Assembly: GCA_041685735.1 (NCBI GenBank)
Contig: JAWLFE010000009.1
Location: forward strand, 16,121 to 80,120
DNA: 64,000 nucleotides
Source of the DNA: CSSed11-175R1 sp041685735
GTDB lineage: Bacteria > Actinomycetota > Nitriliruptoria > Nitriliruptorales > Nitriliruptoraceae
Direction of reading: 5' to 3'
Position numbers and translations under genes: made by a program. Each line of letters starts with the position of its first letter. Position 1 is the stretch's first letter. Shown piece by piece: positions 58,441-64,000 of this stretch. Under the pieces are notes generated by a model. That model ran no database searches, had not been told where the DNA came from, and saw nothing but the letters and a program-made list of their open reading frames with translations.

Positions 58441-59442
58441 CTACAGCGCGGCGAGCGTCGCCTCGAACTCCTCGAGGTCCAGGACGTTGTCCCACCGGTG
58501 GGTGATGGTGCCCTCGGCATCCACGAGGAACACCCACGGCTCGTTGCCCTGGGCCTCGGGCCCGGACAGGATCCACTCGGCGGCCGCCTCGTTGATGACC
58601 TGTTCGTCGAAGTCGCGCCAGACCTCGAGGTGGACGAAGTCGGCCGTGTCCTCGTAGGTCCGGGCCAGCTCCGCCATGACGTTGGTCTGGGGCCCGCAGA
58701 ACCGACTGGCGCAGTACACCGGGGTGGTGATGGCCACGACCACGGGCCGTCCCTCGTCCAGCGCATCGGCGATGACGGTGTCGTGCAGGTGGGGGTCGGG
58801 GATCTCCCCGTCGGCGGTCCCGGCGCGTGAGTCGATCGCCTCCGGGTCGATCGTTCCTGCCTCGGCGTCCGCGATCGTGGGGTTCTCGGTCCGGGGTGCC
58901 GGATCGCCGGCGCCGATGACCTGTGATTCCTCCTGCACGGCGAAGGTCGTGTTGCCCTCGATCGTGCGACCATCCTCGGTCTCCGCGATCACCCGGAGCC
59001 CCCAGAACCCGGGCTCATCCAGATCCACCCGCCCCGCGTAGACGCCACTCCCGGGTTCGCCGGACAGGAACCGGGGCGCGTCCGTCGCGTCCTGCGGTTC
59101 GGTGCCGGGCACGGGCAGGAAGGCAGCGGTGACCGACTGGGTCAGCTCGGCCTCGCCGCCCGCCTCCTCGCCCAGGTGGGCGAGCTGGAAGGTGACCTCC
59201 CCGAAGGCCAGCAACTCACGTTCCTGGCTGAGCAACCCCGCCAACAGGCGCTGGTCGTCACCCACCGCCAGGTCGAAGCTGGCGACCGCGATCGCGAGGT
59301 CGCCCCCGGCGGTGTCGGCCGGATCATCGGGCGCGGCTGCCGGCTGGCCGTCGTCGGTCCCGCAGGCGCTGGCGATGAACGCGAGGGCGCAACCGACGAG
59401 CAGTGTTCGGCGGATCCTGGATCGATGGGCGGGACGACGCAC
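58441..59442 (-). CDS. Lipoprotein with thioredoxin-like domain
   Basis: A 333-residue exported lipoprotein with lipobox IASAC (Cys27). Residues about 45-165 look like an immunoglobulin-type beta domain (FQLAHLGEE, VYAGRVDLDEPGFWGLRVIAE). The C-terminal half is thioredoxin-like: VVVAITTPVYCASRFCGPQ with Cys-x4-Cys in place of CxxC, then PWVFLVDAEGTITHRWDN. GTG 59442 has AAGGAG 6 nt upstream. Redox or copper-related work outside the membrane is possible but not shown. Confidence 0.72.
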   Translation of the reverse strand: MRRPAHRSRIRRTLLVGCALAFIASACGTDDGQPAAAPDDPADTAGGDLAIAVASFDLAVGDDQRLLAGLLSQERELLAFGEVTFQLAHLGEEAGGEAELTQSVTAAFLPVPGTEPQDATDAPRFLSGEPGSGVYAGRVDLDEPGFWGLRVIAETEDGRTIEGNTTFAVQEESQVIGAGDPAPRTENPTIADAEAGTIDPEAIDSRAGTADGEIPDPHLHDTVIADALDEGRPVVVAITTPVYCASRFCGPQTNVMAELARTYEDTADFVHLEVWRDFDEQVINEAAAEWILSGPEAQGNEPWVFLVDAEGTITHRWDNVLDLEEFEATLAAL

Positions 59443-59585
59443 GGGTGGCTCCTTGCCGCGTCCGCATCCGTCGGAGGCACGGCGTTTCGGTGGCTCTTCG
59501 GTTGCTCGGGGGCGAACCTCGAGGGTACGACGTGGCACGGAACCCGCCGTACCGCCGCGTCCTTCCCATCTGGCAAGCTGGCCGC

Positions 59586-60572
59586 ATGCATCGCCACGCC
59601 GCCCCGCTGCTCCTGGTCTGTTGTGCGCTGGTCCTGGGAGCCTGCACGGCGCCAGGCGATGCCACCGACGAACCCGACCCCATCGCTGACGAGTTCTCCG
59701 AGGAACCCGTCCGGATCGCGTCAGGTCCGGATCCGGAGACCGCACTGCTCGCCGGGACGATGGCGGCGATGCTCGAGCTGCAGGGTCTCGCCGCCGAGGT
59801 CGTGCCGTTCTCCGATGCCCGGGATGCCCGTCGGGCGCTGGAGCTCGGTGAGGTCGATGTGCGGACCGGCTACACCGGCGAGGCGTGGCTCGAGACCCTT
59901 GGCCGTCCCGATCCGCCGAGTGACCCGGGCCAGAGCTACGTCGCGGTCCGTGACCATGATGTCTCGGAGGGCATCATCTGGCTCCGCCCGAGGCTGGGGG
60001 AGGGCATCGATCAGCCCCCCGCCAACGCGACGTTCGCCTTCGTGGTCCGTGGCCCACCATCGGTCGACGCCGACATCCGCACCATGTCCCAGCTCGCGGC
60101 ACGCCTGTCCGAACAGCCCGATGCCGTGGTCTGTGTGGACCAGGAGTTCGGTAACCGTCCCGACGGGTTGCCCGCCGTGCTCTCCGCCTACAGCGTGCGC
60201 AGCGACCGCCCCTTCCTGGCGGCGGACCCCGACGAGGCGGTCCTGGGCGTCGCGGCGGGTGACTGCCTGGCCGGGCTGACCACGGCGACCGACGGAGCGG
60301 CGTGGCGTGCCGGGCTGCGACCGCTCGTCGACGACCTCCGGGTGTTCCCGGCGTTCGTGCCGCTCCCGCAGATACGGGTCGACGCGGTGACCGCACGGCC
60401 CTTGATCAGGGTCGCGCTCGGGCCGATGTCGGCCGAGTTGACGACCGCAACCCTGGGGCGGTGGAACGCCCGCGTCGCGGCTGGAGAGCCGGTCGACCAG
60501 GTGGCAGCGGACGCCGCGCGTGCACTGTTCGAACGTGCGGGACGCGAGCTGCCAGCCGAGCCCGCGGCCTGA
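59586..60572 (+). CDS. Osmoprotectant ABC transporter substrate-binding lipoprotein, ProX/OpuAC-like
   Basis: A 328-residue lipoprotein with lipobox VLGAC (Cys20). It has the OpuAC/ProX layout: VRIASGPDPETALLAGTMAAMLELQGL, then VRTGYTGEAWLETLG, a hinge, and a second lobe. Members bind glycine betaine, choline or related solutes. No permease or ATPase gene is visible; they may lie beyond or within the adjacent gap. There is no SD; CAAGCT ends 6 nt before the ATG, a weak leaderless candidate. Confidence 0.75.
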   Translation: MHRHAAPLLLVCCALVLGACTAPGDATDEPDPIADEFSEEPVRIASGPDPETALLAGTMAAMLELQGLAAEVVPFSDARDARRALELGEVDVRTGYTGEAWLETLGRPDPPSDPGQSYVAVRDHDVSEGIIWLRPRLGEGIDQPPANATFAFVVRGPPSVDADIRTMSQLAARLSEQPDAVVCVDQEFGNRPDGLPAVLSAYSVRSDRPFLAADPDEAVLGVAAGDCLAGLTTATDGAAWRAGLRPLVDDLRVFPAFVPLPQIRVDAVTARPLIRVALGPMSAELTTATLGRWNARVAAGEPVDQVAADAARALFERAGRELPAEPAA

Positions 60573-60591
60573 GCCGTCCCGGTCGGCGCCG

Positions 60592-60768
60592 CCAGGGTGC
60601 CGGGTCAGGCCCGCCAGCGTGCCGGGTCAGGCCCGCCNNNNNNNNNNNNNNNNNNNNNNNNNNNNNNNNNNNNNNNNNNNNNNNNNNNNNNNNNNNNNNN
60701 NNNNNNNNNNNNNNNNNNNNNNNNNNNNNNNNNNNNNTCAGGCCCGCCAGCGTGCCGGGTCAGGCCCG
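60592..60768. repeat. 22-bp minisatellite interrupted by the second assembly gap
   Basis: Units at 60592-60613 and 60614-60635 lead into the N-run; the end of a unit (60738-60746) and one more full unit (60747-60768) follow it. The unit begins CCAGCGTGCCGGG. The true copy number is unknown because the array probably caused the gap. Confidence 0.9.
60638..60737. other. Assembly gap of 100 N
   Basis: Exactly 100 N inside the 22-bp tandem array. The repeat on both sides suggests collapse or failure of assembly, not necessarily missing genes. Confidence 0.95.
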
Positions 60769-60814
60769 CCGCCGGGCCACGCCTGGGCTCTGTCAGGCCC
60801 GGGCCAGGGCCGGA

Positions 60815-61648
60815 TCAGTACCGGCTTGGGACGAAGGTCTGGTCCTCCAGCGGAGGCCGCACGTAGCCGGTGACCTCCTTCGGGCGCTCGGGCAGATCGA
60901 GCGGTTCCGGTGTCTCGTGGTGGTAGTCGAACTGTTCGAGCAGGTGGGCGATGCAGTTCAGGCGCGCGTGTCGCTTGACGTCGGCGTTCACGACCCACCA
61001 GGGCGCCTGCTTGATGTCGGTGTGGTTGAACATCTCGTCCTTGGCGCGCGAGTACTCCTGCCACAGCTCCCGGGACTTCAGATCCATGGGGGAGAGCTTC
61101 CACCGCTTGGTCGGATCCTCGTTGCGGGCCTGGAAGCGGCGTTCCTGTTCCTCATCGCTGACCGAGAACCAGTACTTGATCAGCGTGATCCCGGACCGCA
61201 CGAGCATGCGTTCGAACTCCGGGCAGGTACGCATGAACTCACGGACCTGCGCCTCGGTCGCGAAGCCCATCACCCGCTCGACACCGGCGCGGTTGTACCA
61301 GGATCGGTCGAACAGCACGATCTCCCCGGCGGCGGGCAGGTGCTCGACGTAGCGCTGGAAGTACCACTGGGTCTTCTCACGGTCGGAGGGAACGCCGAGC
61401 GCGACGGTGCGGACCACCCGCGGGTTGGTGCGCTCAGAGATGCGCTTGATCACACCGCCCTTGCCCGCGGCATCACGGCCCTCGAAGACCACGATCGCCC
61501 GCTTGCCCTCCTCCTTGAAGGTCTGTTGGAGCTTGACGAGCTCGACCTGCAGGCGTTCGAGTTCCGCTTCGTAGACCTTCTTCTTCAGCACGCCCTTCTG
61601 GTTGTAGTCGTCCTCGCCCAAGCGGCGCTGGTCCTCGGACTGGCTCAC
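60815..61648 (-). CDS. ppk2: Polyphosphate kinase 2
   Basis: Uses polyphosphate to phosphorylate nucleotides, or the reverse. The 277-residue single-domain protein has Walker A-like VFEGRDAAGKGGVIKR, DRSWYNRAGVERVMGF (Walker B and lid region) and QAPWWVVNADVKRHARLN. The length and single domain fit PPK2 class I. GTG 61648 has GGAGGAG upstream at 5-6 nt; this SD is the innermost part of a 25-bp tandem array. Confidence 0.93.
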   Translation of the reverse strand: MSQSEDQRRLGEDDYNQKGVLKKKVYEAELERLQVELVKLQQTFKEEGKRAIVVFEGRDAAGKGGVIKRISERTNPRVVRTVALGVPSDREKTQWYFQRYVEHLPAAGEIVLFDRSWYNRAGVERVMGFATEAQVREFMRTCPEFERMLVRSGITLIKYWFSVSDEEQERRFQARNEDPTKRWKLSPMDLKSRELWQEYSRAKDEMFNHTDIKQAPWWVVNADVKRHARLNCIAHLLEQFDYHHETPEPLDLPERPKEVTGYVRPPLEDQTFVPSRY

Positions 61649-61754
61649 GTGATCTCCTCCGGTCCCGCCCTGCCGGGTCTTCTCCGGTCCTGCCCTGCCG
61701 GGTCTTCTCCGGTCCCGCCCTGCCGGGTCTCCTCCGGTCCCGCCCTGCCGGGGG
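61649..61754. repeat. 25-bp minisatellite carrying the ppk2 ribosome site
   Basis: Units start at 61661, 61686, 61711 and 61736 (last one partial), with a partial unit at 61649-61660 next to the ppk2 GTG. Each contains a CTTCTCC or CTCCTCC segment, which on the minus strand reads GGAGAAG or GGAGGAG. Confidence 0.92.
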
Positions 61755-61962
61755 AGCCTCGCTGCTCGCGATGTCGACGTCAACGCCGAGACGTGCGGTT
61801 CGGTCGGCCGCAGGTGCGGTGGGTGCTCGGCGTGGCGATCCCGATGGTGGATGTCGCAGACGCCACGTACCGTCAACGCCACGGTCGAACAGACGTTCGA
61901 CCCGCCGGTTCGATGGCGGAGCAGGCGACGACATCAACGGTGAGGCAAGGAGGCACGGCGAT
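61755..61962 (+). promoter_or_regulatory. Control region between ppk2 and DUF6504-like gene
   Basis: No gene is visible in these 208 bp. TACCGT (61868-61873) is the best plus-strand -10 and would start transcription near 61880, immediately before the LexA-type palindrome at 61884-61901. AAGGAGG (61947-61953) is the SD of the downstream gene. Confidence 0.5.
61884..61901. promoter_or_regulatory. LexA-type SOS box before the DUF6504-like gene
   Basis: GTCGAAC-AGAC-GTTCGAC is a perfect 7-bp inverted repeat with a 4-nt centre and contains CGAAC-N4-GTTCG. It covers the presumed transcription start, where LexA binding would block initiation. Confidence 0.78.
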
Positions 61963-62238
61963 ATGAGCAAGCGGTACCGCGAACCGCTCGACGAGGTCGA
62001 GGTCGCTGCAGAGGATCCGACGGCGTTCACCTGGCGGGGTCACCGGTACCACGTGCTGCAGGTGCTCGGCCACTGGTACGAGGACGAGAGCTGGTGGCGA
62101 CAGGCCGACGGTCTGCCGCGCCACATCAAGCGCACGGACCTGTGGCGGGTCGAGGCCCGCAACGGCGGCCTGACCCGCGGCGTCTACGAGGTGGTGCGGT
62201 GCGGCGCGGACTGGCGCCTCGATCGCATCTGGGACTGA
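61963..62238 (+). CDS. DUF6504-like protein
   Basis: A 91-residue protein. The pattern FTWRGHRYHVLQVLGHWYEDESWWR, then LWRVEARNGGLTRGVYEVV and WRLDRIWD, matches DUF6504 as I remember it. Members are often found beside imuB/dnaE2-type translesion polymerase genes in actinobacteria. Those genes are absent here, but a perfect LexA-type box precedes this one. ATG 61963 has AAGGAGG 9 nt upstream. Function unknown; a role in DNA damage tolerance is inferred from context. Confidence 0.7.
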   Translation: MSKRYREPLDEVEVAAEDPTAFTWRGHRYHVLQVLGHWYEDESWWRQADGLPRHIKRTDLWRVEARNGGLTRGVYEVVRCGADWRLDRIWD

Positions 62239-62265
62239 GGGCCTCGCGGTGCTGCTAAACGGTCA

Positions 62266-62694
62266 TCAGGTGGCGCGGTCACGCACCTGCCGCTTGAGTC
62301 GGAACAGGATCGCGTCCATCCCGCGTAGCCGCAGTGGGCTGATGGCCTCGGCCAGCCCCATGTCGTTGTAGAAGTCGTCCGGGACGGCCAGCACCTCATC
62401 CGCGGTCGCGCCCGACAGCCCCTCCGACAGGATGCCTGCGAACCCCCGGGTCGTCGGTGCCTGGGGTGAACAGTCGAACCAGACCGTGACCGTGTCGTCG
62501 TCCGCCACCTCGGTAGTGAGGAAGAACGGGGTCTGGCACTCCTCGACCTCCTCGAGCTGTCCGGGGTCGGCGGCGAGGTGCTCGGGCAGATCCGGGACCT
62601 TCTCGGAGTACTCCACGAGCAGTTCGATCCGCAGCTCGGGTGGAGCGGCGGCGAAGTCGTTCACCACGTTCTCAAGGGCAGCGGGCAGACCCAT
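62266..62694 (-). CDS. sufE: SufE-like cysteine desulfurase-associated protein
   Basis: A 142-residue SufE-fold protein that would accept persulfide sulfur from a cysteine desulfurase. The active Cys53 lies in EVEECQTPFFL, followed by VWFDCSPQAPTTRGFAGIL. ATG 62694 has AGGAG 9 nt upstream. It is divergent from the sulfurtransferase gene, the same arrangement as sseA and Rv3284 neighbours in mycobacteria (from memory), so the two may work together. Confidence 0.88.
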   Translation of the reverse strand: MGLPAALENVVNDFAAAPPELRIELLVEYSEKVPDLPEHLAADPGQLEEVEECQTPFFLTTEVADDDTVTVWFDCSPQAPTTRGFAGILSEGLSGATADEVLAVPDDFYNDMGLAEAISPLRLRGMDAILFRLKRQVRDRAT

Positions 62695-62770
62695 GGTGTG
62701 AAGCTCCTACGCTCGTCGGTGACGGCGGCTTCGACCGCCTCTGCAAGCAACGTACCGAGGAGCCCCACGT

Positions 62771-63661
62771 ATGCCGGTCACCGATCACGACACCGATCCG
62801 AAGATCACCGCCTACGCCAACCCGAGCGTGCTCGTCTCCACCGCCTGGGTGGAGAGCCACCTCGATGCCCCTGGCCTGGTCGTGGTCGAGTCCGACGAGG
62901 ACGTCCTGCTCTACGAGACCGGCCACATCCCGGGCGCGGTCAAGATCGACTGGCACACCGAACTCCAGGACCCCGTCACCCGGGACTATGTCGATGGTGA
63001 GGGGTTCGCCGAACTGCTGCGCTCCAAGGGCATCAGCCGCGACGACACGGTCGTCTTCTACGGCGACAAGAGCAACTGGTGGGCGGCGTACGCCCTGTGG
63101 GTGTTCACCCTGTTCGGGCATCCCGACGTTCGGCTGATGGACGGTGGGCGCGACAAGTGGCTCGCCGAGGACCGGCCCGTCACCAAGGACAAGCCGCAGC
63201 CCGAGCCGTCCGACTATCCGGTCGTCGCACGTGACGACGCGCCGATCCGCGCCTACCGCGACCACGTCGAGGACCACCTCGAGGTCGCCGGGCAACTGCT
63301 CGATGTGCGCAGCCCGCAGGAGTTCACCGGCGAGCGCACCCACATGCCCGATTACCCCCAGGAGGGCGCGATGCGCGGTGGTCACATCCCGGGCGCCAAG
63401 GGTGTGCCGTGGGGCCGTGCCGCGCAGGAGGACGGCACCTTCAAGCCGGTCGAGCAGTTGCGGGAGCTCTACGAGCAGGAGCAGGGGCTCGACCCCGCTC
63501 AGGACACGATCGTCTACTGCCGCATCGGCGAACGCTCCAGCCACAGCTGGTTCGTGCTGACCCACCTGCTGGGACACGACAACGTCCGCAACTACGACGG
63601 ATCCTGGACCGAGTGGGGCAACCTCGTGCGTGCGCCGATCGAGAAGGGCGACGGAAGCTGA
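62771..63661 (+). CDS. sseA: Thiosulfate/3-mercaptopyruvate sulfurtransferase
   Basis: A 296-residue double-rhodanese enzyme. The N-terminal domain is inactive-like (GHIPGAVKIDWHTELQDP, no Cys in the loop). The C-terminal domain carries the active Cys250 in YCRIGERSSHSWF, the CRIGERSSH variant typical of actinobacterial enzymes. ATG 62771 has GAGGAG about 8 nt upstream; a -10 candidate TACGCT is at 62708-62713. It pairs with the divergent sufE. Confidence 0.92.
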   Translation: MPVTDHDTDPKITAYANPSVLVSTAWVESHLDAPGLVVVESDEDVLLYETGHIPGAVKIDWHTELQDPVTRDYVDGEGFAELLRSKGISRDDTVVFYGDKSNWWAAYALWVFTLFGHPDVRLMDGGRDKWLAEDRPVTKDKPQPEPSDYPVVARDDAPIRAYRDHVEDHLEVAGQLLDVRSPQEFTGERTHMPDYPQEGAMRGGHIPGAKGVPWGRAAQEDGTFKPVEQLRELYEQEQGLDPAQDTIVYCRIGERSSHSWFVLTHLLGHDNVRNYDGSWTEWGNLVRAPIEKGDGS

Positions 63662-63732
63662 ACGCCTGACGGCGCGACCGGCCGGGCGACGGCGCTGAGC
63701 GCCTGACGGCGCGACCGGCCAGGTGACGGCGA
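63659..63732. repeat. Two-copy 37-bp repeat at the end of sseA
   Basis: 63659-63695 and 63696-63732 are near-identical. The first copy begins with the sseA stop codon. The 240 bp after sseA (63662-63901) hold this repeat, an inverted repeat and no gene that I can support. Confidence 0.8.
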
Positions 63733-63797
63733 CCCACGTCGCCCCCCATGGCGCAGCACCACCCCGCTCGGCCGCGGACGCGCGAAACGACGGACGC

Positions 63798-63817
63798 GCA
63801 GAACGATCGTGTTCTGC
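63798..63817. promoter_or_regulatory. Perfect inverted repeat, possible operator or terminator stem
   Basis: GCAGAAC and GTTCTGC form 7-bp arms around the 6-nt palindromic centre GATCGT. The spacing differs from the two LexA-type boxes, which have 4 nt. It lies between sseA and the partial minus-strand gene. Confidence 0.4.
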
Positions 63818-63901
63818 TGCGGTCGCGCACCACGGCGCAGCTTTGATCCCTCGCGACGACCTGGCTCGCCGTGATCGCGTATCGGGGTCCTGCCCCGCAG
63901 A

Positions 63902-64000
63902 TCATCCGGGGTCGGGGCTGCCGCGGGGTTGGGTGGTGGTGGGGGTGCCGTTGGGTGGGGTGAATGTGGCTTGGTGTGTGGTGGGGTTCAGGGTGAGGGT
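63902..64000 (-). CDS. Partial gene, possible C-terminus of a DUF222/HNH endonuclease
   Basis: The last 32 codons of a minus-strand frame that runs off the window, ending TTTQPRGSPDPG and TGA at 63904-63902. The Thr/Pro/His-rich tail (TLTLNPTTHQATFTPPNG) resembles C-terminal ends of actinobacterial DUF222-HNH proteins, from memory. Base use is skewed to A/C on the coding strand, unlike neighbouring genes. The HNH motif itself would lie outside the window. Confidence 0.35.
   Translation of the reverse strand, partial: TLTLNPTTHQATFTPPNGTPTTTQPRGSPDPG

Noticed and set aside
1..64000. tRNA, rRNA, riboswitch, transposase or phage genes
   Set aside because: I looked for these and saw none. A covariance-model search would be needed to exclude small structured RNAs.

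Overview
The window is a GC-rich (about 70%), gene-dense chromosomal segment. Many GTG starts, strong Shine-Dalgarno (SD) sites, TANNNT-type -10 elements without clear -35 boxes, an F420/PPOX-type oxidoreductase, a PimB'-like mannosyltransferase, a PASTA kinase and actinobacterial-style DNA repair genes point to an actinobacterium. A deep lineage such as Nitriliruptoria is possible but not proven. There are no rRNA or tRNA genes, insertion sequences, phage genes or CRISPR arrays that I can see. Two runs of exactly 100 N (35765-35864 and 60638-60737) are scaffold gaps.

Layout. 1-10.7 kb is nitrogen assimilation: glnA2-glnE on +, and the adenylylatable glnA on -. A DUF885 peptidase-like gene and a small + operon (epoxide-hydrolase-like, DJ-1/PfpI, HAD, DoxX) lie between them. 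11-17.4 kb holds an MscS channel and the - strand operon lpdA-sucB-lipB-lipA, which makes and lipoylates 2-oxoacid dehydrogenase parts. 17.5-27.5 kb is mixed metabolism: pirin, PPOX, acyl-CoA dehydrogenase, glycerate kinase, ErpA, TusA, a Usp-like protein and a fatty acyl-CoA ligase. 27.8-35 kb has a receiver protein, trpD, csaA, an SOS-box-linked DEDDh/GIY-YIG nuclease, a TetR regulator, mutM, and a probable NYN RNase cut by the first gap.

35.9-47.7 kb holds PimB'-like, a membrane EEP phosphatase fusion, a SRPBCC protein, an ArsA-like ATPase, a ROK glucokinase, a DPP-IV-like peptidase and PlsC. 47.7-54 kb holds msrB, glpK, an IMPase, threonine aldolase and a DAHP synthase gene preceded by a Phe-rich leader peptide and hairpins that look like an attenuator. 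54-64 kb holds a four-PASTA Ser/Thr kinase, three lipoproteins, ppk2, an SOS-box-linked DUF6504-like gene, the sufE/sseA divergent pair, and a fragment of a gene running off the right edge.

The order glnA2-glnE-glnA-lipA-lipB-sucB, trpD near a DEDDh/GIY-YIG nuclease, pimB'-SRPBCC-ArsA-plsC and DAHP synthase near a PASTA kinase resembles, from memory, the Mycobacterium tuberculosis Rv2176-Rv2222 region. The most notable regulatory signals are the DAHP synthase attenuator, a set of leaderless promoters with TANNNT exactly 6 nt before the start codon, two LexA-type palindromes, a GlnR-like box at glnA, and several unrelated 22-26 bp minisatellites placed in promoters or 5' leaders.
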